Shown one piece after another: positions 1-7,657 of a stretch of 16,251 nucleotides of DNA. Position numbers and translations under genes: made by a program. Source of the DNA: Sphingobacteriales bacterium (GTDB lineage: Bacteria; Bacteroidota; Bacteroidia; Chitinophagales; Chitinophagaceae). Positions within the stretch are counted from its first letter, which is position 1; the number at the start of each line of letters is the position of its first letter. The stretch lies in the NCBI GenBank assembly GCA_023251215.1, contig JAHEZF010000007.1:1-16251 (forward strand). Direction: 5' to 3'. The notes under the pieces were generated by a model, which worked only from the letters and a program-made list of their open reading frames with translations, did no database searches and was not told where the DNA came from.

Positions 1-1290
1 CAGGCAGGGAATTTTATAGCGGGAAATAGAACCAAAATTAGTAGCCGTACTGCCGATTGCCGCTGCGAATATTAAAGTAAATACAAGACACATAAGGAAC
101 ACGGGGTTGGCAATTGCTTTACGAAAGAAAGTAAAAAATCCCCGTTTGTACATATAAAATACAGTGAAATAAAAAAAGAACAGAACCTCCAGTGCAGATA
201 ATAAAACGATCGGTGAAGTCACTTCCCATAAAAAGGGCCTGAACAAAGTAGCCACGATTCCATTCAATACCAGCAACACAGGATTACTACTGCCAACAGT
301 GAAATAAGCTCCCTGCAACCTGGTACCCGCCGCTTCATAAAAATCACGGTTTGATTTACTTGTTTCAATAAGAGTGTCCAGTTTAAAGGTTTGGGCAGTT
401 TCAGCAGAAGTAACATAGTTGATCAATAAAAAAGCAGTTACTACGCCAACTCCAAAAGTCATGAAAGCCATGATCCGGCGCAGCGTTTGGTTTTCCACTA
501 CTTTATTAAACTCACCAAACAGCCACAATACGATGGCAGGTGATATTGCCAGCAGGATATATACCTTGATATAATAAAGCAGGGTAACAGAAATAGCGAT
601 CCAAACCAGGGAAGCAAATATTTTCTGCCGTTTAATAAAAATATTAAACACAGCATAAAGAAGATATCCTACACTGCCGAAACAAATAGGGTCTTTCAGA
701 AACCCTGCACTCCAGAAACCTACACTGGGTAAAAAAAGTGTTGCCAAGGCTATTTCTCTCCAATAATCAGGAAAATAATGAACAAAAAATTTATATAACC
801 GGATAGCGCCGCCTAAGGCAAAAAAAGAAAATGCCAATGCCATGCATAAGTAGCTTTTATCAAAGATCAATGCAAAAGGCAGGCCCATCTTGGGAACAAT
901 AAAATTACTGGGCGAATGCATGAATTCAAAATTGGGGTAGGGAGAATTATCAAAAATAAAATAATTCATCAACGAAGATTTTACGTTGATGACTTTGGTT
1001 GTATATATTTTAATAAAATTATCGGTATTATCTGTAACAGCTTTGTGCAGGTCAAGGGTGCAGTGATAATACATTTCCGTGTCCCCTCCTTCAGTATAAT
1101 AATAAGACATGATGAGTGTGTAAGCCAGTGTACAGAACATTTTGAAATAAAAAGCTTTAAGAAAAAGCTGTTTTTGTCTCTCGTCCTTGTACTTTCTTAC
1201 AACAACTGAAAATATCATCAGCAGCACGATAAAACACAACGGCCCAACAACAACGTCTGTGGCCCTGAGAAGTGAAGCGAGGAGAATCAT
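1..1290 (-). CDS. Polytopic membrane protein, probable polysaccharide repeat-unit polymerase (EpsG/Wzy-like), 3' end cut by window edge
   Basis: Reading the minus strand from an ATG at 1290-1288, the frame is open for 430 codons to base 1 with no stop, so the C-terminus lies outside the window. The product is very hydrophobic, with about eight to ten predicted membrane spans separated by short basic loops. Visible motifs are YYTEGGDTEMYY (about 64-75), FLPSVGFWSAGFLKDP (186-201) and SRYKIP near 423-428. The pattern of an early GGDT..Y loop, an FWS-G-KD segment and a late RYK-P segment recalls EpsG-like and other repeat-unit polymerase-type proteins of Bacteroidota polysaccharide loci. That is recall of family style, not a database match. 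The start is 22 nt after the acyltransferase stop. The frame is open a little further upstream, to a TAA at 1350-1348, but contains no ATG there. No Shine-Dalgarno is visible. The likely role is joining repeat units in the inner membrane; a membrane glycosyltransferase is the alternative. Confidence 0.75.
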   Translation of the reverse strand, partial: MILLASLLRATDVVVGPLCFIVLLMIFSVVVRKYKDERQKQLFLKAFYFKMFCTLAYTLIMSYYYTEGGDTEMYYHCTLDLHKAVTDNTDNFIKIYTTKVINVKSSLMNYFIFDNSPYPNFEFMHSPSNFIVPKMGLPFALIFDKSYLCMALAFSFFALGGAIRLYKFFVHYFPDYWREIALATLFLPSVGFWSAGFLKDPICFGSVGYLLYAVFNIFIKRQKIFASLVWIAISVTLLYYIKVYILLAISPAIVLWLFGEFNKVVENQTLRRIMAFMTFGVGVVTAFLLINYVTSAETAQTFKLDTLIETSKSNRDFYEAAGTRLQGAYFTVGSSNPVLLVLNGIVATLFRPFLWEVTSPIVLLSALEVLFFFYFTVFYMYKRGFFTFFRKAIANPVFLMCLVFTLIFAAAIGSTATNFGSISRYKIPCL

Positions 1291-1312
1291 TAGTATTAAA
1301 TAATAAAGGTAT

Positions 1313-2533
1313 TCAATTTGTTTTTGCAGCTTTTCGCCGCAAAAGGTTTAGAATATTTTTTGTTCTTTTTTCTACCAGCCAGTATTGGAAATAAGCCAGA
1401 GCCAGAACAAAGAAGACTGCCGGTACCCAGACAAAATAGTTTAGTATGTACGGCGTATCGGGCTTTACAATTAACCAATAAATGCTAAGGTATAAAAATA
1501 CCGAAGCGAGGTGAGTGATATATAAGGTATAGCTGAATCGTCCCACACCCATCAGCCATTTGATCCGCAGGTTATATTTTAAAAAATAGCCAATAAGCGC
1601 AACCCCTAACAGAGCCGATGGCATAAAGCTATACACGGTTTCTGTCTTGAAATAAATATTTACAGCGTACATTATTATTACAATAAGGGCTATCATGCCA
1701 AGAAGCATCCGTTTTGAAATTGATTGAAATACACCGGCAACCTTGTTATAATTTTTATATATCACTACTCCTATTGCAAAATAAATGTTGAACACAAATA
1801 AAAAAGCATATATGTATAGTGGAAGTCCCAGCGACCAAATTTTATCCGGCAAAATGAAATTTATTAAGAATAGTGTCAGGGATAAAAGTGCATAAAGATT
1901 GACTCTTCTTAAAATAAAAGGAGCCATCAAATAAAATATCACTTCATAGGTAAGAGACCAAAAAGGGGTGATGAATCCATGGCCAGGTGCGACAAATAGA
2001 ACCATAAAATGCTGTTCCGGTTTAGGAAATGCTTCTTTAATGGTTAATCCAAGATCGGGAACATAAAATAAATTTTTCAGCATCATTGTTCCATCAAAAT
2101 AGTTATTCATCTCATTGGTCCGTACAAAAGCAAAATTGGTCAAACTTCCATCATACCATTCAGGATGCCAGAGCCGGGTAATCACAAATACAAGCCCGGC
2201 CCATATCAATGCCACAACATAAGAAGGATAAATCCGAATAAACCGGCGTTTATAAAACTGCAATGGCGATCTGTTGACTGCAAGACTGTGAGCAATGGAA
2301 AAACCTGATAATACAAAAAAAACAATAACAAACTCAACGGCCAGCCTGGTAAGCATACTGCTGCCCACCATAAAATAATCCCAGACATTCCAGGTATTCC
2401 GTGGAAACAGTTTGGAAAATTCGCTGCCCCCTATCCACAATGTTCCCCGGCAATGTGCAATAGCTACATATAGTGAAGCTATACCACGGACAGAGTCCAG
2501 TATGTCAAAAGGGATCTTTCTTTTTTCGGGCAT
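1313..2533 (-). CDS. Acyltransferase-3 family membrane protein (probable polysaccharide O-acyltransferase)
   Basis: This 406-residue integral membrane protein has the Acyltransferase_3 (PF01757, OatA/ExoZ/NodX-type) signature. The first helix carries DSVRGIASLYVAIAHCRG (13-30), with the family's conserved Arg (R16) and His (H27). VLSGF (74-78) and RRFIRIYPSY (96-105) follow, then an FWSLTYEVIFYL segment near the middle and GRFSYTLYITHL near the C-terminus. About ten hydrophobic segments are spread over the length, as expected for the family, and there is no extra soluble SGNH domain. Members move acetyl or other acyl groups from a cytoplasmic donor to sugars at the membrane, so the likely job is O-acylation of the glycan made here. 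The tail is basic (RRKAAK). It sits 35 nt downstream of the RmlD-like gene and 22 nt upstream of the polymerase-like gene, consistent with one transcript. The acyl group and acceptor cannot be read from sequence. Confidence 0.88.
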   Translation of the reverse strand: MPEKRKIPFDILDSVRGIASLYVAIAHCRGTLWIGGSEFSKLFPRNTWNVWDYFMVGSSMLTRLAVEFVIVFFVLSGFSIAHSLAVNRSPLQFYKRRFIRIYPSYVVALIWAGLVFVITRLWHPEWYDGSLTNFAFVRTNEMNNYFDGTMMLKNLFYVPDLGLTIKEAFPKPEQHFMVLFVAPGHGFITPFWSLTYEVIFYLMAPFILRRVNLYALLSLTLFLINFILPDKIWSLGLPLYIYAFLFVFNIYFAIGVVIYKNYNKVAGVFQSISKRMLLGMIALIVIIMYAVNIYFKTETVYSFMPSALLGVALIGYFLKYNLRIKWLMGVGRFSYTLYITHLASVFLYLSIYWLIVKPDTPYILNYFVWVPAVFFVLALAYFQYWLVEKRTKNILNLLRRKAAKTN

Positions 2534-2568
2534 TCCTTAATGGTGTCACTGAATGATCCAGCTTGTGG

Positions 2569-3483
2569 TTATTTCTTTTTGAGATAACCTTTGTAGTAAT
2601 CCCTTATGTATTCTTTCAGGCACAATTTCCAGTCACGCATTATATTTAAATTTCGGAGGTCAAGTTTTTTGTCAACCAGCCTTTCAGAAGCCGGCCTGGC
2701 AGCGAAATATATTTCTTTGAAATAATCTGATGAAACTGCTGTCAGCTTTATCTCTTTTTGCAGCCCCAGTACTTTTAGCAGTTCTGCAGCCACTTCAAAC
2801 CGCCCGGTAATACCGGCACATACCATATTATATAAGCCCCAGTATTCCATTTCCAGCAGCAATTTTACATTGCGGGCAAAATCAAGTGTATAGGTTGGCG
2901 TTCCCAGTTTATCATCTACTACCAATAATTCTTTTTTCCCTTCTTTGATCTGCGCCATGATCTTTTGAATAAATTTTTTATCTTTTTTCGGACCGGCGCC
3001 CATCATCCAGCCGGCACGGCAAATAAGATAACGACTACAGTTTTGTGTCACAAATACTTCGCCTGCATATTTGCTTCTTGCATAATACCCCAATGGATTG
3101 GGCTGATCCCAGTCATCATAGGTATCTTTTTGGCCGTCAAAAATTCCGGCAGTACTGATGTATAGCAGGGGAATATCCAGTTCATTGGCTATATACACTG
3201 CATTTTCCACTGCTAATGTATTGGTCCGGTATGTTTCATCCTGGTTTTTTTCGCAATATTCAAGATCGGTGAATGCACCAATATGAAAAAGATACCCTGT
3301 TTTGAATTTTTTGACATCTTTCCGGTACGCTTCATAGTCGCGAAAATCTAAATAACTCAACCAATCTTCATTCACATCAATATCCGTACACTTCAGATCA
3401 AATTCATCTTTGAAGATTTTGTAGAATGCCTCTCCCAGCATACCACCGGCACCAGCCATATAAATTTTTTTCTTCTTGCTCAT
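2569..3483 (-). CDS. RmlD-like NAD(P)-dependent sugar-nucleotide reductase (SDR family)
   Basis: A 304-residue extended short-chain dehydrogenase. The N-terminal Rossmann glycine motif is GAGGMLG (11-17). STAGIFDG (110-117) corresponds to the STDYVFDG block of dTDP-4-dehydrorhamnose reductases, and the catalytic Tyr-x3-Lys pair is Y134/K138 in YARSK. The C-terminal half keeps RmlD substrate-domain features, GTPTYTLDFA (194-203) and ARPASERL (262-269). Length matches RmlD (about 290-305). RmlD reduces the 4-keto group of dTDP-4-dehydro-rhamnose, but no rmlA, rmlB or rmlC lies in this window, while gmd does. The substrate is therefore open: a dTDP sugar made from genes elsewhere, or possibly the GDP-4-keto-6-deoxymannose made by Gmd. 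Its ATG overlaps the TGA of the upstream glycosyltransferase by 4 nt (ATGA), which implies translational coupling. Family assignment is firm; substrate is not. Confidence 0.85.
   Translation of the reverse strand: MSKKKKIYMAGAGGMLGEAFYKIFKDEFDLKCTDIDVNEDWLSYLDFRDYEAYRKDVKKFKTGYLFHIGAFTDLEYCEKNQDETYRTNTLAVENAVYIANELDIPLLYISTAGIFDGQKDTYDDWDQPNPLGYYARSKYAGEVFVTQNCSRYLICRAGWMMGAGPKKDKKFIQKIMAQIKEGKKELLVVDDKLGTPTYTLDFARNVKLLLEMEYWGLYNMVCAGITGRFEVAAELLKVLGLQKEIKLTAVSSDYFKEIYFAARPASERLVDKKLDLRNLNIMRDWKLCLKEYIRDYYKGYLKKK
3480..3483 (-). other. 4-nt ATGA stop/start overlap
   Basis: The TGA of the glycosyltransferase at 3480-4586 overlaps the ATG of the RmlD-like reductase by four bases. This is the usual coupled-translation junction and confirms the start chosen for the reductase. 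Confidence 0.85.
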
Positions 3484-4586
3484 TTTTCTGGTATTACAGT
3501 TTTAAAGACCTGCAAATATTTGGGAAAATTCGCTTTAACTGAAAATAATTCTTCAACGGTTTTCCGCCCTGCCAGGCCCATTTGTTTTCTCAACTCCATA
3601 TCATCAATCAGCCGGATGATACTTTGCTTCCATTCGTTTTCAGTTGCTGCTAAAAAACCCTGTACTCCGTTTTGCATAACCCGGAAATTTGTGCCGTAAG
3701 CTGTGGCAACCACAGGAATGCCAATAGCCATATAAGTTAAAGCTTTCAGGCTGCTTTTGCCAAGTGACCATTCATCGGCAGGTACCGGGTACAATCCTAT
3801 TTCGAACCGGTGAAGATCTTTCACTTCTGTTTCTTCATTCCATGGAATATATTCGGTAGGCACATCTTTCATCTGGTATTCTTTATTGGCAATTACCAGC
3901 AATTTGATTTTTCGCTGCCTGCTGACTTCAGCCAAAACAGGTTGCAGGGTTTCAAGAAAAGGAATTGTGCTGTGAGTGCCAGTCCAGCCAATCGTTGTTA
4001 CTTCCTGTTGCCGATACGAATCAACAGGAATAAAGCGTTCGGTATCGAAGGTGGAAGAAATATCAATAACTCTTTTGTATATGCTGATTTCTCGGGCAAT
4101 CTCTTCCAGTTTGGAAGTGCAGACAATAACGTACTGGCTGTGTTTCATCAGCACAACCGGTTTTTTTCTCCCCTTTAATTTTTGAAAAAAATTATTTTTT
4201 GCCGGCCCGTATTTAGTAAGGAAGATCATGTCATCAATATCATAGATCACTCTTTTATTGAAAAAGAAAAGTATCCGCTCAAAAAAGGGCAATCCAAGCG
4301 GTGTTACCCATAAGTTTACAAATACTACATCGTAAAAAGGCGCCCTTAGCAGGTCACGGGTACGGCGCAGATAACCAATCGTTGTCCAGAATACTTTTTC
4401 AATTGTTCTGCCGGGCTGATAAATTATTTTCCAGAAACGTGGCGTTTGGAAAGACGAAATTCTGAAATCGTATCCCTCTTTTTCCAACAGACCAAGGTAT
4501 TGTTCATATTTTAACCGCTGGGTGGCAGCGGTTCCTTCAGGGCTTGGACAGAGTATCAGAATTTTTTTTCTTTTTTTATCGTTCAT
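3480..4586 (-). CDS. GT-B fold glycosyltransferase (GT4-like)
   Basis: A 368-residue cytosolic glycosyltransferase of the GT-B type. The N-terminal domain has an unusual opening, ILCPSPEGTAATQRLKYEQY (10-29), instead of the common GGAE/GGxG start. YDIDDMIF (115-122) follows, a block often seen in this subgroup. The nucleotide-sugar binding half has IGWTGTHST (199-207) and then SLGKSSLKALTYMAIGIPVV (274-293), where a Gly-Lys...Lys...Met-Ala-x-Gly-x-Pro-Val-Val pattern stands in for the usual E-x7-E. Length is normal for GT4 enzymes. It probably adds one sugar to the lipid-linked repeat unit at the inner face of the membrane; donor and acceptor cannot be told. It begins 12 nt after the stop of the neighbouring glycosyltransferase and ends in a 4-nt overlap with the RmlD-like gene. 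The ATG at 4586 is followed directly by a lysine-rich segment and the first beta strand, which fits a true start. Confidence 0.85.
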   Translation of the reverse strand: MNDKKRKKILILCPSPEGTAATQRLKYEQYLGLLEKEGYDFRISSFQTPRFWKIIYQPGRTIEKVFWTTIGYLRRTRDLLRAPFYDVVFVNLWVTPLGLPFFERILFFFNKRVIYDIDDMIFLTKYGPAKNNFFQKLKGRKKPVVLMKHSQYVIVCTSKLEEIAREISIYKRVIDISSTFDTERFIPVDSYRQQEVTTIGWTGTHSTIPFLETLQPVLAEVSRQRKIKLLVIANKEYQMKDVPTEYIPWNEETEVKDLHRFEIGLYPVPADEWSLGKSSLKALTYMAIGIPVVATAYGTNFRVMQNGVQGFLAATENEWKQSIIRLIDDMELRKQMGLAGRKTVEELFSVKANFPKYLQVFKTVIPEK

Positions 4587-4598
4587 GCTGATATCATC

Positions 4599-5822
4599 TT
4601 ATACTTTTAAGATGCGTTTGTATATCTGCAAATAATCGCCGGCCCCTTTTTCAAGATCAAAATATTTAAACGCAGCTTTTCGGATACTATCTTTATCAAT
4701 GGCCAGCAGTTCATTCATTCTGCAGGCAACCCGGTCATATTCAACCTCGGTAAATTCTTTTATCACAAGCCCTGTATGGGTTTCTTCAATAACACGACCG
4801 GTATCACCAATATCATTGCAAATAACCGGAATGCCCATACCCATCAGCTCAGCATGTTTTGTGGGAGAAGATGCAATTTTGGAATAAGTGGGGCGGATAA
4901 AAAAAATACTGCAATCACTAAGGCTGATAAAATCAGGCAGCTCGTTGCGGCCTGCATACATCACCACAATTTTATCGGGGGATATTCCTGATTCAGCCGC
5001 TTGTTTTTTTACTTTCTCCGGGGAATCTTTGGTAAGCACCAGCATTTTGAATTCAGGATGTTTTTGCAAAAGGCGTTTAAAAAAGTTAAACATTTCAATT
5101 GTCATATACCAGCCGCCTGCAGAACCGAGATAAGTAATGATCTTATCATCCGGCCCTATTCCTGTTTGTTCATGCAATGCGGCAGTAAACTCTTTTTTGA
5201 TATGATGATAATCAAAATGATCAAGATCGGCACAGCAGGGTATTACATCTATCTGAAGGTTACTGAATGCTTCATTTTTAAGTAATTCATCCTTTGCTGC
5301 ATGGGTCAATGAAATGATCCCGTCTGCCCGTTGTAAAAACTCTTTTTCTTTTTTCTTGTAATGTTTATATACATTCCGAAAAAAGAAATTGTTCATATTC
5401 CATTGGCCATTATCCACTTTTTCATCGGCCCAGAAACCCCGCATATCGAATAAAAATTTTATGCCTGCTTTTTTCTTCAGCCAAAGGCCAATTTCCGCGG
5501 CTACATAACTGCGGCAATGGATCATGTCAAATTTTTGCTGCCTGTATAACCGCAAGGCTTCTCTTTTCAGCTTCCAGCGGTCGTATATCTTGGAAAGTAC
5601 AGGCGGGTTTTTGGTAAAATGCAGTGGTTTCCAGCAAATGGCTGAAGCATCTGTGATTTTTTCGATAACCTGTTTTTCCTTTTCGAATCTTGACTTTTTT
5701 TCGAAACTGAGAATGCTGAACCGGTAGCCCTGAGAAGACAATGCTGCGAGATAGGGTAATACCTGCGACTGACCGAGCGGGTCAGTCATACCATCATAGG
5801 ATATATATAAGATTCTTTTCAA
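4599..5822 (-). CDS. GT4-family glycosyltransferase, TTG start
   Basis: A 407-residue GT-B glycosyltransferase. The N-terminus RILYISYDGMTDPLGQSQVL (3-22) is a recognisable opening of one GT4 subgroup in surface-polysaccharide clusters. FDMRGFWADEKVDNGQW (125-141) lies at the end of the N-domain, YLGSAGGWYM (231-240) opens the C-domain, and SPTKHAELMGMGIPVICN (319-336) is the donor-binding block. There E325 matches the second Glu of E-x7-E, and the first Glu is replaced. The start codon is TTG (5822-5820), not ATG. The conserved first beta strand begins at residue 3 and the next in-frame Met is residue 12, inside the conserved motif, so TTG is required. The TTG overlaps the TGA of the asparagine synthase gene by 4 nt (TTGA), pointing to coupled translation. 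It likely transfers one sugar onto the growing repeat unit; the specificity is unknown. Confidence 0.9.
   Translation of the reverse strand: MKRILYISYDGMTDPLGQSQVLPYLAALSSQGYRFSILSFEKKSRFEKEKQVIEKITDASAICWKPLHFTKNPPVLSKIYDRWKLKREALRLYRQQKFDMIHCRSYVAAEIGLWLKKKAGIKFLFDMRGFWADEKVDNGQWNMNNFFFRNVYKHYKKKEKEFLQRADGIISLTHAAKDELLKNEAFSNLQIDVIPCCADLDHFDYHHIKKEFTAALHEQTGIGPDDKIITYLGSAGGWYMTIEMFNFFKRLLQKHPEFKMLVLTKDSPEKVKKQAAESGISPDKIVVMYAGRNELPDFISLSDCSIFFIRPTYSKIASSPTKHAELMGMGIPVICNDIGDTGRVIEETHTGLVIKEFTEVEYDRVACRMNELLAIDKDSIRKAAFKYFDLEKGAGDYLQIYKRILKV
5819..5822 (-). other. 4-nt stop/start overlap using TTG (TTGA)
   Basis: The TGA of asnB (5821-5819) shares bases with the TTG start (5822-5820) of the following glycosyltransferase. 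The arrangement is the same as the common ATGA overlap, but with TTG in place of ATG. This supports translational coupling by re-initiating ribosomes and explains how a weak start without a Shine-Dalgarno can work. Confidence 0.8.
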
Positions 5823-7654
5823 AAATGTTTTTCTTTATACCATTTATGCAGCAGTATCAGCACCCAAAGCCTGTTGTAGAGATAGTCCCTGCCTGCAAAA
5901 AATTGTTTCTTGATATGCTGTACCGGTTGGGGATAAACAAGATTACATTCTTCAATAACCGCCGGATTAAGATATTTTTCTACCAGATAACTCAGTTCTT
6001 TCTGCAACCATAAACGAAGCGGTATGGCAAATCCCCATTTGGGCCTGTCGAAAAATGAAGCCGGAACATAATCATACAAAACCTGTTTCAAAAGGTATTT
6101 ACCCGTTTTTCCATTCAGCTTCAGCGAAGATGAAAGATTGATTGCAAACTCAACAAGCCGATGATCGAGAAGTGGAACCCTCACTTCCAGTGAATGCTGC
6201 ATAGATGCCCGGTCAGCTTTCACCAGCAGTTCTTCCGGCAAATAATTTTTAATATCAAAAAAACTTTGTTCTTCTTCCGGCAATAAAATTCTTTTATTAC
6301 TGCAGTTATACTCGTCAATAGCTACCGGGGCCGCATGTTTTACTATCCCTTCGATTTCTGATTCAGAAAAATAATACTGTTCCTGGGAAAAAATATGGCT
6401 TTTCCTGCGGGCCTCTGAAGGAAAACGGAAAAGATAGCTGGCTCTTTTACTTCTGTTTTTTCCCAAATTATACAACAACCTGCCAATTGGTTTGCGAAAT
6501 GTTTTTATAACCGGATAGTTCAGCCTTCTTGCCCAATAATAAAAACCATATCCCATAAACAATTCATCGCCGCCATCACCAGACAGCGCAACAGTAACCT
6601 TGCTGCGGGCCAGTTGCGATACCATATAAGTAGGAATAGCTGATGAATCTGCATAGGGTTCATCATAAATACCCGTCAGCTTTTCCACCAGGTGAAGTGC
6701 ATCCTGTTCGGTAACGGTAAACTCATGATGATCGCTACGAATATGTTTGGCAACCTTCGCAGCAAACCGGGCTTCATTATATTTTTCTTCTTTAAACCCG
6801 ATGGAAAAAGTTTTTACCGGAATAGATGACCCCGATTGTGCCATGACTGCTACTGTGCTGGAATCAATACCGCCGCTGAGAAAAATACCTACCGGCACAT
6901 CGCTGATCATACAATAGTTTACACTACTATGCAGCAATTGTTTTAGCTGTTCTTTGGCTTGTGTTTCATTAGTAAGTGTGGCGGGTTCCAGCTTACTGTC
7001 GAGCCACCAGAAAGGATAAGAAGCCAGCACTCCCTGCTGGTAAATGGCATAATATCCCGGTAGTATTTTTTTAAAATCATGATAGATACTTGTATCGCCG
7101 GGAATATAACCCAGATACAGAAAGGATGATACCGATTCATGATTGATTTCTTTTTTAACCGGCAACAAAAAAAGAGCTTTCAGCTCGGAAGCAAATGCCA
7201 GTTGGCCATCATGGTGATAATAGTACAGCGGTTTTACACCAATGCGGTCGCGGATAAGGTATAATTTTTCTTCCAGTTTATCCCATATGGCTATGGCAAA
7301 CATGCCATTCAGATCGCTGAGACATTGTGGTCCCACTTTGGCAAAAGCTTCTATGATAACTTCTGAATCAGAAGAAGTACTCATCCGGATCTGGTACTTT
7401 TTGGCTACCTCCCTGAAATTGTACACTTCGCCATTATAGATCATCACATACCTGCCATCTTTGGAATAAAAGGGCTGATTGGCCGCTTCGGAAAGATCAA
7501 GAATACTCAAACGACGATGACCCAATCCAATCCCCGTTTTTTCATCAAAAAAATATCCTTCAGCATCAGGCCCCCTGTAGCTGACAATATCTGTCATCTG
7601 TTGCAAAAGCTGACGGGAAAAATTTGTGGAAACAAATCCGGCGATGCCGCACAT
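5819..7654 (-). CDS. asnB: Glutamine-hydrolysing asparagine synthase-type amidotransferase
   Basis: A 611-residue protein of full AsnB length with both domains intact. The N-terminal class II glutaminase has the Cys2 nucleophile (MCGIAGF), YRGPD (26-30), HRRLSILDLS (46-55) and YNGE (73-76). The synthetase domain has the PP-loop SGGIDSS (260-266), DEPYADSSAIPTY (331-343) and SGDGGDE (358-364). The classical reaction uses ATP and glutamine to amidate aspartate. In O-antigen and capsule loci, homologues (for example WbpS in Pseudomonas) are thought to amidate uronic acid sugars instead. That role is the better guess here because the gene sits among glycosyltransferases, 3 nt after the methyltransferase stop and overlapping the next glycosyltransferase by 4 nt. 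No sugar dehydrogenase that would make the uronic acid is inside the window. The ATG at 7654 is fixed by the obligatory Cys2. The family is near certain, the substrate inferred. Confidence 0.95.
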   Translation of the reverse strand: MCGIAGFVSTNFSRQLLQQMTDIVSYRGPDAEGYFFDEKTGIGLGHRRLSILDLSEAANQPFYSKDGRYVMIYNGEVYNFREVAKKYQIRMSTSSDSEVIIEAFAKVGPQCLSDLNGMFAIAIWDKLEEKLYLIRDRIGVKPLYYYHHDGQLAFASELKALFLLPVKKEINHESVSSFLYLGYIPGDTSIYHDFKKILPGYYAIYQQGVLASYPFWWLDSKLEPATLTNETQAKEQLKQLLHSSVNYCMISDVPVGIFLSGGIDSSTVAVMAQSGSSIPVKTFSIGFKEEKYNEARFAAKVAKHIRSDHHEFTVTEQDALHLVEKLTGIYDEPYADSSAIPTYMVSQLARSKVTVALSGDGGDELFMGYGFYYWARRLNYPVIKTFRKPIGRLLYNLGKNRSKRASYLFRFPSEARRKSHIFSQEQYYFSESEIEGIVKHAAPVAIDEYNCSNKRILLPEEEQSFFDIKNYLPEELLVKADRASMQHSLEVRVPLLDHRLVEFAINLSSSLKLNGKTGKYLLKQVLYDYVPASFFDRPKWGFAIPLRLWLQKELSYLVEKYLNPAVIEECNLVYPQPVQHIKKQFFAGRDYLYNRLWVLILLHKWYKEKHF

Positions 7655-7657
7655 AAA

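Noticed and set aside
916..1209. 97-codon open frame on the plus strand
   Set aside because: It lies opposite the membrane protein frame on the minus strand, which is open for all 430 codons with clear transmembrane character; the plus-strand product has no recognisable features.
2569..3483. GDP-L-fucose synthase (fcl) as the identity of the reductase, which would complete the Gmd pathway
   Set aside because: The STAGIFDG, GTPTYTLDFA and ARPxxxRL blocks are RmlD-type, and the Fcl sequence blocks I would expect are not visible.
3810..4178. 122-codon open frame on the plus strand
   Set aside because: It is fully contained in a well-supported glycosyltransferase on the other strand and its protein is low-complexity aromatic sequence typical of antisense reading.
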